In this document: positions 10,384 through 18,883 of the stretch, in pieces
Layout of the letters: each line of letters opens with the position of its first letter
How positions within the stretch are numbered: position 1 is the stretch's first letter
IMG/VR virus record: IMGVR_UViG_3300009183_005911
Location: 1 to 64,000 of that record
Direction: 5' to 3' (one strand)
DNA from: a virus
DNA: 64,000 nucleotides
Notes under the pieces: model-generated
Database searches by the model: none
Told to the model about the DNA's origin: nothing
What the model saw: the letters and a program-made list of their open reading frames with translations, nothing else
Made by a program: the position numbers and the translations under genes

Positions 10384-11092
10384 ATGACAAGAAATAAAAA
10401 TATAGATATTGATAGTTTAACTTGCTAAAGCAGGTTGTGCTAACGGTATTAGTACTCAATTACAAGAAGCTATTAAAAAAGGTGCTCCTGGATTAAGTGA
10501 AGAAGATAAGCATGCTATTATTATAGAAGCAGCTGGACATTACGGTAGTTTTCTAACTGCACTTGGTGTAGATTGGGCAAATGATCCTAATAGCTCTAAT
10601 ACTCCAATGAGAGTAGCTAAAGCTTATGTAAACGACTTATGGAGAGGTAGATATGAGCATTTAAGCTCTGTTACTTCGTTTCCTTCTGACGGTTACGACG
10701 GGGTAGTATTCGAAGGAGGTATTCCTATTACGAGTATGTGTTCTCATCATCATCAGACTATTAACGGTCTATGCCATATTGCTTATGTACCTACTTTAGA
10801 AGGTAGAGTAGTAGGCTTAAGTAAGCTAAATCGTATCGTAGAACACTTTAGTAGAAGAGGTGCTATTCAAGAGCAATTAACTGTAGCTATTCACAATGCA
10901 GTAGATAAGATTTGCGAAGATAATATCGGTGTTGCAGTAATGATTGAAGCTACTCATAACTGTGTAAGTTGTAGAGGAGTTAAGCATCAAGGTGCTAGTA
11001 TGAAAACATCTAAACTATCAGGATGCTTCTTAAATGAAGATTCAGCTAGATTAGAATTTTATGAATTTGCTAAAGGATACCCACGTAGATAA
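10384..11092 (+). CDS. folE: GTP cyclohydrolase I, frame interrupted near the N-terminus
   Basis: FolE opens GTP to dihydroneopterin triphosphate, the entry step to deazaguanines. The zinc and catalytic regions SMCSHHHQTINGLCH and THNCVSCRGVKH are intact. The N-terminal part is out of frame: an ATG at 10384 reads MTRNKNIDIDSL and then meets TAA at 10426, while FolE-like sequence LAKAGCANGIS resumes in the +1 frame at 10421. Skipping A10420 restores a continuous 235-residue protein. The first in-frame ATG in the main frame is at 10607 and would drop about 70 residues. Sequencing error, mutation or recoding are all possible. Confidence 0.8.
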
Positions 11093-11259
11093 TGAAATCA
11101 CAAGGACTAGGCGATACTATCGCAAAGATAACGAAGTTTTTTTATATTGATAAATTAGCAGATAAGATTGCTCACTTATTAGGTTATGAAGATTGCGGTT
11201 GTACTAGAAGAAAGACAACTTTAAATAAGTTATTTCCATATACAAAGAAGAAAAAATGA
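11092..11259 (+). CDS. Small conserved phage-type protein (55 aa, DCGC motif)
   Basis: The frame opens on the last base of folE (TAATG). It encodes GLGDTIAKITKFFYIDKLAD, then EDCGCTRRK and LNKLFPY. Similar short proteins with a GDTIAK start and a DCGC-R pattern recur in phage genomes; their function is unknown to me. Start and stop overlaps with both neighbours support that it is a real gene. Confidence 0.6.
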   Translation: MKSQGLGDTIAKITKFFYIDKLADKIAHLLGYEDCGCTRRKTTLNKLFPYTKKKK

Positions 11260-11441
11260 TAATAGTAGATTTACAAAAATATAAGAGCATTGAACACGCC
11301 CTTAAGGTGTATAAACAAAAGCACAATAAGATAGGCACGGTAAAGGAATTAAGAGAGAGGCAAGCTTTTACTAAACCTTCTGTTAAAAGAAGAGAAGAAG
11401 TACTAAACGCAAAATATAAACAAAAAAAATACGGTAATTAG
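11256..11441 (+). CDS. Hypothetical 61-aa basic protein
   Basis: A Lys/Arg-rich small protein overlapping the previous gene by 4 nt (ATGA). No domain is recognised. Its compact placement between two coupled genes supports translation. Confidence 0.5.
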   Translation: MIIVDLQKYKSIEHALKVYKQKHNKIGTVKELRERQAFTKPSVKRREEVLNAKYKQKKYGN

Positions 11442-11443
11442 TT

Positions 11444-11950
11444 ATGTTAAACGCAGATCAAATAATAGAAAAAGGATTGCTTAAATTAGAGCAGTCTAAA
11501 GGTAAGAAAGCCCAAGTAGGTTACGATTTATCTCTACAGACTGTTAAACAAATTAGAGCTAATCCTCAAGATAAAATTGGAGTAGTGCTAAGGAATAGTA
11601 CTTCTTTAGCTGGTTACTCTGATATAGAGAAGGTACAGTTAGATGGCAATATGGGATGGCTATTATATCCTGGTACTTACGAAATTACTTTCTGGGAAGG
11701 ATGTAAAATACCTTCAGATTATGTAGGTTTAATTAGACAAAGATCTTCCCTATTAAGAAACGGTACCATTATTCATTCATCAGTATTCGATCCAGGATTT
11801 GAGACTGAGTTTATGGGATGTGTAATGAGAGTAAATGAGACTATCTTTATTGAAGAGGATGCTAGAGTTGCTCAAATATACTTTCACGGTTGCGTAGAAG
11901 TTAGTGAGTTATATAACGGTCAATTCCAAGGAGATAAACAGAGAGGTTAA
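11444..11950 (+). CDS. dcd: dCTP deaminase / dUTPase-family protein
   Basis: The 168-residue protein follows the dCTP deaminase/dUTPase trimeric fold: VGYDLSL near residue 25, IRQRSSLLRNG, then VFDPGFETEF and ARVAQIYF. The RSSLLRNG and DPGF motifs fit dCTP deaminase, which makes dUTP (or dUMP in bifunctional forms) from dCTP. It feeds thymidylate synthesis next to the reductase and polymerase. Whether it also hydrolyses dUTP cannot be decided here. Confidence 0.8.
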   Translation: MLNADQIIEKGLLKLEQSKGKKAQVGYDLSLQTVKQIRANPQDKIGVVLRNSTSLAGYSDIEKVQLDGNMGWLLYPGTYEITFWEGCKIPSDYVGLIRQRSSLLRNGTIIHSSVFDPGFETEFMGCVMRVNETIFIEEDARVAQIYFHGCVEVSELYNGQFQGDKQRG

Positions 11951-12111
11951 TGCAAGAAAAAGAATCACATACAAACTGGCATTTTAGAATTAGCATATTT
12001 AAATCAATATTGCGTATTTTAGCAGGTACTGCTTTAATATCAGAGTATGTAGCAACAGCAGGATGTTTTTTTATAGTAGCTGAAATATTAGGTATAATAG
12101 AAGAATTATAA
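11950..12111 (+). CDS. Small hydrophobic protein (53 aa)
   Basis: The start codon overlaps the dcd stop. A short polar N-terminus (HTNWHFRISIFKSILRI) leads into a hydrophobic stretch with AGTALISEYVATAGCFFIVA, followed by an acidic end. This looks like a small membrane-associated protein; similar sequences occur in other phages without known function. Confidence 0.55.
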   Translation: MQEKESHTNWHFRISIFKSILRILAGTALISEYVATAGCFFIVAEILGIIEEL

Positions 12112-12112
12112 T

Positions 12113-13132
12113 ATGAAACTAGAAAAATATAACAAATTAAAGCTTAGGCTAGAAGTTTTTAAGTTAGAGCAAAATTACTTGACTCTCGATAGAGTATTAT
12201 ATTACTTCTCTTTCTTAGGTAATATCTTTTTAATTTACTTTGGATATTTCTTTGTAAAGTCTATTACAAACACCATACCTCCTTTATTTCCTTTTCAAGA
12301 CATATTCTTTACATTCTTTGTAGCATTGTTCTTAACAGGATATGAATTAACAAAGAGATTTACATTAGAACAATTTTTTACAAGTATATTACAGGTTAAA
12401 AGACTTACTACTGGTATTTTCATAGGCGGAATGATTTGCTCTTTTTTAATAGCAGGTAGCTTTTACTTATCTATCAAAGGAGCACATAGACTTGTTGATA
12501 ATTCAGAAACAATAGCTATAGTAACAGACTCTACTATAGCTCTAAAACAAGATTCAATAGCAAAATATTATGATAAAGAAATTGCCTATTACCGTAGCCA
12601 ACCTGGAAGGAGAAAGGCTGACAGGATCTATAGAGATTCGGTTGTTAACTCTTTGCAGCAAACAAAGGATGCTAAAGTACAACAGCTTGAAGCGAAGACA
12701 GTTACCAAAGCGAGTACCGCTCTGGATAAGAATATGGAAAACTCAACTGCATTCCTCTTTATAACAATCTTCCTTGAGATGATTGTTTTAATAGGAGTTG
12801 GCTTTGATGCTTTTTATACGCTAGGAAGCTTTGAAGAGACTAAGAAGTTATTACAGACTCCTAAGTTTAAACAGTTGGAGCTTAATTTAAAATTACTTAA
12901 ATTGTATTATCAGAACGGTAAAAAGATAGTAGGAGATCAAACTTTATCTTTTAATAAATTCCAATCCCTTGTACAGAATCAAAAAGTAGATTGCTCACAG
13001 AAGGATTTAAGGTCTTTCATTATACTATGTCAGGAGTTAGATATTATTAAAGAGTTTAGAGGTAGGAAAAAGCAATTTATAATTTCTTATCAGGAAGCTA
13101 AAGATCTTTTAGAAAACCAGGAGGTAATATAA
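12113..13132 (+). CDS. Multi-pass membrane protein with helical C-terminal domain
   Basis: The 339-residue protein has four likely transmembrane segments near residues 28-50, 60-83, 97-120 and 205-230. A soluble, partly coiled segment lies between the third and fourth, and a charged C-terminal domain resembles a small winged-helix-like unit. It ends one base before the polymerase gene. A membrane anchor for the replication complex is conceivable but unsupported; no family is recognised. Confidence 0.6.
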   Translation: MKLEKYNKLKLRLEVFKLEQNYLTLDRVLYYFSFLGNIFLIYFGYFFVKSITNTIPPLFPFQDIFFTFFVALFLTGYELTKRFTLEQFFTSILQVKRLTTGIFIGGMICSFLIAGSFYLSIKGAHRLVDNSETIAIVTDSTIALKQDSIAKYYDKEIAYYRSQPGRRKADRIYRDSVVNSLQQTKDAKVQQLEAKTVTKASTALDKNMENSTAFLFITIFLEMIVLIGVGFDAFYTLGSFEETKKLLQTPKFKQLELNLKLLKLYYQNGKKIVGDQTLSFNKFQSLVQNQKVDCSQKDLRSFIILCQELDIIKEFRGRKKQFIISYQEAKDLLENQEVI

Positions 13133-13133
13133 A

Positions 13134-15443
13134 ATGCAAGAAAAAAGTTATGTAACGGTCAATAGTAAAGAAACTCTAAAAGAACTAATAGAGCATATTA
13201 GAACTAGCGAGTTTGTAGCCTTTGATACTGAAACCAATAGTTTGAATACCCGAAAAGGTAAGATTATTGGTTTTTCTGTGTCAGGTGAGATTGGCAAAGG
13301 CTTTTATATGCCTACTATGATTTGGAAAGATGAAAAATTACAAGAAGTAATGCTAGAGGGTAAGAGTGCACACGCACTTGCTACCTACGCAATATCAGAA
13401 CTAGTAGATAAGAAGGTTATTTGTCATAATGCTTCTTTTGACTTACGTTACGTTCATAACTTCTACGGTATTGATTTACTCCCTTCATTACACGCCGATA
13501 CTGCCCTACTCGTTCATACAGTAAGAGAGGAAGGTGCATTTGGATTTGGTAATCCATTTGGATTAAAGTCTATTGCTAAAATGGTTCAAGCCGATATTGG
13601 ACTTAATGTAGAAGAAGAAGCGAATGAAGAGCAATTAGAACTAAAAGCTAGTATTAAAGCTAATGGAGGCTCTACTTCAAAAGATAATTACGAAATTTAT
13701 AAAGCAGATATGGCTATATTAGCCAAGTATGCTGCAGCCGATACAGATTTAACCTTAAGAATTTATCATCACTTCCTAAAAATACTTCAAGATGAAGGAT
13801 TAGAAAAATTCTTCTTTGAAGAAGAGGTAATGCCTGTTTATAGAGAGGTAACTATACCCATGGAAAGACACGGTATTAGACTTAATGTAAAACTTATTCA
13901 AGAAACTCAAAGTAATATAACAAAAGATTTAGAGGAACAGTCCACCTTAGTTACTCAAGAGTTATTAAAAGAGCCTAAAATTAGGAATTGGATTATAGAT
14001 CAAGCTATAGGAGCCTATCCTCCTAAAAATAAAGGTACGTTTGCACAAAGGTTATTAGAACAAGCCGGTGTAGAGTTACCTAGATCAGAAAAGACAGGTA
14101 AATTTGCTATTAACAAATCAGCCGTATTAGGATTACCGGAATCAATTATCAAGGATTACTTAATAACTGGAGATCAAAGTTATTTAGCGAAAGACCAGGT
14201 AGTAAAAGTTAGTTTATCTCTATGGAAAAAAGATAACGATGGTCAATTCTTTAATATTCAATCTAAAGATCAATTAGGTAAGATTGCATTTAACGTATTA
14301 GGTGAAAAACCTCTTTCTACTACTGATAAAGGTAAACCTCAATTTGATGAGGATATGATTCAGTCAATTAGCAGTAAGTATTCTTGGGCTAAGCATTTAC
14401 GTTTATACAATAAACTTACTAAAATTAAAACTGCGTATGTGGATCGATTCTTAGATGCAGCAGAAGATGAAAGATTTTACCCTTACTTCAAGCAGAACGG
14501 TACTGTATCGGGAAGATACGGTTCTGATTTACAGCAATTACCTAAGCCCTTAGAAGAAGGTCAAGAAGAAGCTCTATTAACAGGGTATACTAACGTAGTA
14601 AGAGCTTTCTTTATCTGCGATGAAGGAACAAAGTTATTAGATACCGATTATGCATCATTAGAGCCTAGAGTATTTGCTACGGTAGCAGGCGATGAAGGAC
14701 TAAAGGAGATTTTTAATAACGATTTAGATTTCTATTCTCACATTGCTATTAAGACTGAAAAACTAGAAGGTGTTAGTGCACATACAAAAGCAGATAACTT
14801 CCTTAAGAAGGTAGATCCTGTTAAGAGACAAACTGCTAAAGGCTATGCCTTAGGCGTACCTTACGGCATGTCAGGTTATGCACTTGCAATGTCTTTAGGT
14901 ATAGATAAGAAAGAAGGTGAGAGACTTGTACAAGGTTATTTAGATGGATTTCCGCAATTAAGAGAATGGAGAGAAAGATCAAGAGCGTTTGTAAAAGAAC
15001 ATGGTTTTATTCAAAATAAGGTAGGACGTATAAGACATCTTCCTAAAGCAAAAGAGATTCATGCTATGTTTGGCGATAAGATATTAGATGATTGGCGATT
15101 TAGAAAAGGTATAGAAGCAGAATACGGAGTGGAAGTAGTTACTGCTTTATATCGAGACTATAAAAACGCTCTGAATAACGTTTTAAACTATCAAATTCAG
15201 AGTTATGCAGCAAGCATAGTAAACCGTGCTGCCTTACAAATTAATAGGAGATTCCATAAGGAAAACATAGTAGGACAGGTAATTGCACAGATACATGACC
15301 AATTGATTTGCCAAGTTAAGGAAGAGCATGTAAAAAGAGCTTGCGAGATTGTCCAAGACTGTATGGAAAATACTACTCGATTGGATGGCGTAGAGTTAAT
15401 TGCAATTCCCGAAATAGCAAATAATTTTAAGGAAGGTCATTAG
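13134..15443 (+). CDS. polA: DNA polymerase I (family A) with 3'-5' exonuclease
   Basis: The 769-residue replicative polymerase has an N-terminal proofreading domain, with exo I FDTETNSL (D31, E33), exo II CHNASFD (N99, D103) and exo III YAAADTD. The palm and fingers follow: motif A DTDYASLEPR, motif B KRQTAKGYALGVPYG and motif C QIHDQLI. Motif C has HDQ where most family A enzymes have HDE. No 5'-3' nuclease domain is present, as usual for phage enzymes. An AGGAGG sequence ahead of the start is one of the few clear Shine-Dalgarno sites here. Confidence 0.93.
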   Translation: MQEKSYVTVNSKETLKELIEHIRTSEFVAFDTETNSLNTRKGKIIGFSVSGEIGKGFYMPTMIWKDEKLQEVMLEGKSAHALATYAISELVDKKVICHNASFDLRYVHNFYGIDLLPSLHADTALLVHTVREEGAFGFGNPFGLKSIAKMVQADIGLNVEEEANEEQLELKASIKANGGSTSKDNYEIYKADMAILAKYAAADTDLTLRIYHHFLKILQDEGLEKFFFEEEVMPVYREVTIPMERHGIRLNVKLIQETQSNITKDLEEQSTLVTQELLKEPKIRNWIIDQAIGAYPPKNKGTFAQRLLEQAGVELPRSEKTGKFAINKSAVLGLPESIIKDYLITGDQSYLAKDQVVKVSLSLWKKDNDGQFFNIQSKDQLGKIAFNVLGEKPLSTTDKGKPQFDEDMIQSISSKYSWAKHLRLYNKLTKIKTAYVDRFLDAAEDERFYPYFKQNGTVSGRYGSDLQQLPKPLEEGQEEALLTGYTNVVRAFFICDEGTKLLDTDYASLEPRVFATVAGDEGLKEIFNNDLDFYSHIAIKTEKLEGVSAHTKADNFLKKVDPVKRQTAKGYALGVPYGMSGYALAMSLGIDKKEGERLVQGYLDGFPQLREWRERSRAFVKEHGFIQNKVGRIRHLPKAKEIHAMFGDKILDDWRFRKGIEAEYGVEVVTALYRDYKNALNNVLNYQIQSYAASIVNRAALQINRRFHKENIVGQVIAQIHDQLICQVKEEHVKRACEIVQDCMENTTRLDGVELIAIPEIANNFKEGH

Positions 15444-15466
15444 ATATTTATAATAAATACAGTTAT

Positions 15467-16060
15467 ATGATACATACATTCGTCTTCCCTCAGGAAGAAG
15501 TAGACCTTCAGAATTACTATTACTACAATGAAGGCTTTAACAAAACAGAGTTAGATAAAGTTTATAAAGGAGTCGATGCACTACCCTTTGTACAGGCAGG
15601 AGTAGCTCAAGAGAACTCGGTAGATAAAAAAATTCGATCGTCATCAATAAAGTGGGTACCCAAGGAAGATAACTGGGAGTGGCTTTATGAAAAAATGATG
15701 AATATGGCCTTAGAAGCTAATAAAGCATTATGGCATTTCGATTTAATTTCTATTATGGATAATATTCAATATACTGAATACTATGCCTCAGAAGGGGGAC
15801 ATTATGGCTGGCATCAAGACATAGGACCAGGTTGGCTATCTAATAGAAAAATTTCCATTACAGTACAGTTATCAGGTCCCGACGAATACGAAGGAGGTAA
15901 TTTAGATTATTGGCAAGGAGGAGAAGGACATACTACAGCACCTAAAGGAAAAGGAACAGTATTTATTTTTCCGTCTTATATGATGCATAGAGTAGCACCC
16001 GTTACTAAAGGTACAAGACGTTCTTTTGTATTATGGGTTGGCGGACAACATTACAGGTAA
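15467..16060 (+). CDS. 2-oxoglutarate/Fe(II)-dependent dioxygenase (PKHD/prolyl-4-hydroxylase-like)
   Basis: The iron ligands are visible as H116 and D118 (GWHQDIGPG) and H174 (YMMHRVAP), with R184 or R185 (KGTRRSF) binding 2-oxoglutarate and a terminal FVLWVGGQ strand. The enzyme should hydroxylate a protein or nucleic-acid substrate. Phages commonly carry such genes with unknown targets. An AT-rich box (ATATTTATA) precedes the start at about 15444. A second member of the family is at 62721. Confidence 0.82.
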   Translation: MIHTFVFPQEEVDLQNYYYYNEGFNKTELDKVYKGVDALPFVQAGVAQENSVDKKIRSSSIKWVPKEDNWEWLYEKMMNMALEANKALWHFDLISIMDNIQYTEYYASEGGHYGWHQDIGPGWLSNRKISITVQLSGPDEYEGGNLDYWQGGEGHTTAPKGKGTVFIFPSYMMHRVAPVTKGTRRSFVLWVGGQHYR

Positions 16061-16065
16061 AAGAG

Positions 16066-16096
16066 TTGGATGTTTTTATAAAGTAGTATATATTTA
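16066..16096 (+). promoter_or_regulatory. Bacteroidota-type promoter upstream of hsp20
   Basis: TTG at 16066-16068 and TATATTTA at 16089-16096 have the same 20-nt spacing as other promoters here. Unlike them it leaves a leader of about 80 nt before the hsp20 start, containing one arm of an inverted repeat. Confidence 0.55.
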
Positions 16097-16106
16097 TTAG
16101 AAATAA

Positions 16107-16123
16107 GGTACTCTGGTAGGCCT
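16107..16123. repeat. Inverted repeat, left arm (flanks hsp20)
   Basis: GGTACT-CT-GGTAGGCCT matches, as a reverse complement, AGGCCTACC-A-AGTACC at 16629-16644 on the other side of hsp20. The arms pair over 15 bp apart from a one-base length difference in the middle. Confidence 0.7.
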
Positions 16124-16179
16124 TAAGTTATGAATAATTATTAAACCGTTCACCGTAAGGGAACACAAAACTAAACACT

Positions 16180-16620
16180 ATGGGAATATTTAGACCCTTT
16201 GAGCTAGATCCATTCGACTTGCTCTGGAAAGATTTACTAGAAACACAATCACACTTTTCTGCAATCACGCAGAGAATCACTCACCCGGTAGATATTTTTG
16301 AAAACGAAGACGGCATTCGATTTGAAATAGCCGCAGTAGGACTTAATCAAGAAGATATTGAAATCTTGGTTGATAACGATAATCTACGTATTCGTTATGA
16401 AAAGCCTAGCGATCCACAAGAAACAGCAATTTATAAAGGCATTAAAAGAAGTAGCTTCGACTTAACTTGGAAAGTCTCCACTAAGTTCGACCTACCTGGT
16501 CTTACAGCTTCTCTAGATAAAGGTTTATTATACCTTAATATACCAGTAGCTGAAGGTAAAGCTGTACGCAAAATTGAAATTGCTACACCAAAAACAGTAG
16601 AAGATAAAAAGAAAAAATAA
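16180..16620 (+). CDS. Small heat shock protein (Hsp20/alpha-crystallin)
   Basis: The 146-residue protein carries an alpha-crystallin domain (HPVDIFENEDGIRFEIAAVG onward, ending KGLLYLNIPV) and a C-terminal IEI motif that in this family inserts into a neighbouring subunit. It should hold unfolding proteins for refolding. It sits just before groES and groEL, forming a phage chaperone block. It is bracketed by the inverted repeat and has its own promoter, so it may be regulated separately from the chaperonins. Confidence 0.9.
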   Translation: MGIFRPFELDPFDLLWKDLLETQSHFSAITQRITHPVDIFENEDGIRFEIAAVGLNQEDIEILVDNDNLRIRYEKPSDPQETAIYKGIKRSSFDLTWKVSTKFDLPGLTASLDKGLLYLNIPVAEGKAVRKIEIATPKTVEDKKKK

Positions 16621-16628
16621 AGGTTAAT

Positions 16629-16644
16629 AGGCCTACCAAGTACC
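16629..16644. repeat. Inverted repeat, right arm
   Basis: AGGCCTACC-A-AGTACC, the reverse complement of the arm at 16107-16123. It ends four bases before the start codon at 16649, so a stem with the left arm would enclose hsp20 and could mask the next start. Confidence 0.7.
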
Positions 16645-16648
16645 AGTT

Positions 16649-16864
16649 ATGATCCACTTTCTCAGAAAAGAACTTATTACCTTTAATGATACTCTCTACT
16701 ATATCGTAGAGATTATACGAATGGACGATAAAATCGTGTATAAAGACGGTAATACTAATGTAGAGAATATAAAAGAAAATCTACATGCAGATATTGTACT
16801 AAAAAAGGAAGATAAATTTTTTTTTCTGAGAAGTATTCCTGATATTGAAATTATAACAGAATAA
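16649..16864 (+). CDS. Hypothetical 71-aa protein
   Basis: A small soluble protein with alternating hydrophobic residues suggesting beta strands. It lies between hsp20 and groES. No domain is recognised, and nothing beyond its position links it to chaperone function. Confidence 0.5.
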   Translation: MIHFLRKELITFNDTLYYIVEIIRMDDKIVYKDGNTNVENIKENLHADIVLKKEDKFFFLRSIPDIEIITE

Positions 16865-16878
16865 AAAATAAATAAAAT

Positions 16879-17172
16879 ATGAGTTCTAAATTACACCCCT
16901 TAAACGGGTATTTGGTTTTGAGACCAATTGAAACAGAAGAAGAAACGTACGGTAATATCGTTATTCCTGATCTAGGAAAAGAAAGACCGGAATTAGGCGA
17001 AGTGGTAGCAGTATCAGGAACCTATAACTATAATTCAGATAAGTTAGTTCCTTCTAACCTAGAAGTAGGCGATAAAGTATTAATACCTAAATTAGGATCA
17101 TTAAGAATCACTGTAGAAGGTGATGAGTATTTCATTTGTAAAGAACAAGACGTTTACGCAAAAATTAATTAA
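16879..17172 (+). CDS. groES: GroES co-chaperonin
   Basis: The 97-residue protein matches the Cpn10 family in length. It opens with LHPLNGYLVLRPIETEEETYGNIVIPD, which covers the first strands and the mobile loop that docks on GroEL, and continues EVVAVSG and GDKVLIPK. It lies two bases before groEL, as in bacterial groESL operons. It probably forms the heptameric lid for the phage GroEL. Confidence 0.92.
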   Translation: MSSKLHPLNGYLVLRPIETEEETYGNIVIPDLGKERPELGEVVAVSGTYNYNSDKLVPSNLEVGDKVLIPKLGSLRITVEGDEYFICKEQDVYAKIN

Positions 17173-17174
17173 AA

Positions 17175-18815
17175 ATGGCAACACAGACAGTTTTCGGAAC
17201 AGAATTAAAAAACAAACTATTAGCTGGTATTAAGCAATTAAACCAGTCAGTATCTTCCACTTTAGGACCAGGTGGTAGAACAGTATTAATAAAGGATCAA
17301 TCAGGTGAAGTAAAAGTAACTAAAGATGGCGTTACGGTAGCTAGATCGTTTCATGAGTTAGAAGACCAAGTAGAAGACTTAGGTGCACAACTTGTAAAGC
17401 AAGTATCTATTAAATCTGCTAATGAAGCAGGTGATGGTACTACAAAATCTACTTTACTTGCAACTACTATGGTAGAAGAAGGATTAAAATTAATTAATCA
17501 AGGTTCTAACCCAGTAGAAGTAAAGAAAGGTATTGACAAGTACGTTAAAGAAGTAGTAGAGCAGTTAAAGAAGATCTCTAAGGATGTAAGTTCTCAAGAT
17601 CAAATCAGACAAGTAGCTACTATATCAGCTAATGGCGATACAGAGGTAGGAGAATTAATTTCTACAGCTATTGAAAAAGTAGGTAGAGAGGGTATTGTTA
17701 CTATTGAAGAATCTAAGACAGGCGAAACTAGTTTAGAGGTAGTAGAAGGTATGCAATTTGATAGAGGTTATAAATCTCCATACTTTGTCACTAACAATAC
17801 AACAATGAATGCTGTATTAAACGATCCTTACATTTTAATCTACGACGGACGTATTACTAAAGCAGCTGAATTATTAAATGCATTAAGTAAAGTAAATTCA
17901 GATAACAAGCCTTTATTAATTGTTGCAGAAGATATCGAAGATGAAGCATTAGCTACTTTGATTGTAAATAAAATGAGAGGTATTGTTTCAGTAGCTGCAG
18001 TTAAAGCACCAGATTTTGGTGAAAGAAGAACTTTAATCTTAGAAGACTTAGCTATCTTAACAGGAGGTACAGTTATTGCAAAAGATAAAGGGCATAAGTT
18101 AGATAAATTAACTCCCGTACAGCTTGTAGAAATGTTTGGTAAAGCTAGAACAATTACAGTATCAAAAGAAGCTACTACAGTAGTAGATGGTAATGGTACA
18201 GTAGAAGCTATTACAGCTAGAGCTCAAGAGATTAAAGATCAAATTGAGAAAGCTACTTCATTCTACGAGAAAGAAAAATTACAAGAGAGATTAGGTAAAC
18301 TAATTGGCGGTGTAGCAATTATTTCAGTAGGAGGTAATTCTGATATTGAAATTAAAGAAAGAAAAGATAGAGTAGAAGATGCTTTATTTGCTACTAAAGC
18401 AGCATTAGTAGAAGGAGTTGTTCCCGGTGGCGGTATTGCATTGATTGAAGCAATTAATGCTTTAAAGATGGATACAAATATTTCTCTTGATGAGATAAAA
18501 GGATTTGATATTGTTAAGAGAGCTTGCTACCAACCATTCAAGACAATTTTAGAGAATTGCGGTATTGAAGATTACTATTCTGTTTTAAGAGCAGTACAAG
18601 ATGCTAAGACTGAAAATAACTTAGCTACCTATAATGCTAAAACTCAAGAAGTAGTAGATGCAACAGAAGCAGGATTATTAGATCCAGCTAAAGTAACTCG
18701 TACTGCTTTAGAGAATGCCGCTTCAGTAGCAGGAACTATACTAACAACAGAATCAGTTATTTTCGAGAAGAAAGACGATAAGAAACAAGAAGACCCAGCA
18801 GCGGGCATGTACTAA
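17175..18815 (+). CDS. groEL: GroEL chaperonin (Hsp60)
   Basis: The 546-residue protein is a full-length chaperonin. It has the nucleotide loop [14 protein letters not shown] with catalytic D87, apical-domain sequence [11 protein letters not shown] and [12 protein letters not shown]. The C-terminal tail is short and charged, ending DPAAGMY, and lacks the long GGM repeat of most bacterial GroELs. A complete GroEL/ES pair in a phage suggests that a phage or host protein needed in bulk folds poorly in the host chaperonin. A strong terminator follows. Confidence 0.95.
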   Translation: MATQTVFGTELKNKLLAGIKQLNQSVSSTLGPGGRTVLIKDQSGEVKVTKDGVTVARSFHELEDQVEDLGAQLVKQVSIKSANEAGDGTTKSTLLATTMVEEGLKLINQGSNPVEVKKGIDKYVKEVVEQLKKISKDVSSQDQIRQVATISANGDTEVGELISTAIEKVGREGIVTIEESKTGETSLEVVEGMQFDRGYKSPYFVTNNTTMNAVLNDPYILIYDGRITKAAELLNALSKVNSDNKPLLIVAEDIEDEALATLIVNKMRGIVSVAAVKAPDFGERRTLILEDLAILTGGTVIAKDKGHKLDKLTPVQLVEMFGKARTITVSKEATTVVDGNGTVEAITARAQEIKDQIEKATSFYEKEKLQERLGKLIGGVAIISVGGNSDIEIKERKDRVEDALFATKAALVEGVVPGGGIALIEAINALKMDTNISLDEIKGFDIVKRACYQPFKTILENCGIEDYYSVLRAVQDAKTENNLATYNAKTQEVVDATEAGLLDPAKVTRTALENAASVAGTILTTESVIFEKKDDKKQEDPAAGMY

Positions 18816-18837
18816 TAAGGGTTGTTTTAAAATAGGG

Positions 18838-18863
18838 AGCTCTTCTTAATTGAAGAGCTTTCT
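18838..18863 (+). terminator. Rho-independent terminator after groEL
   Basis: AGCTCTTC and GAAGAGCT form a perfect 8-bp stem around TTAATT, followed by a short T-rich run. Confidence 0.75.
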
Positions 18864-18872
18864 CTATTTATA
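18864..18872 (+). promoter_or_regulatory. CTATTTATA box (putative phage late promoter)
   Basis: CTATTTATA occurs 11 nt before the start at 18884, just after a terminator, so a new transcript should begin here. No TTG element is seen about 20 nt upstream. Confidence 0.45.
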
Positions 18873-18883
18873 TAAAAAGACAT

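Noticed and set aside
10410-10430. Programmed +1 frameshift in folE
   Set aside because: No slippery codon, internal Shine-Dalgarno or downstream stem supports recoding; an indel is simpler, so it is listed as a frame break only.
16649-18815. Possibility that the chaperone and Fe-S genes are bacterial contamination
   Set aside because: They share spacing, overlaps and AT-rich composition with the neighbouring phage genes, and small phage-type frames lie between them.
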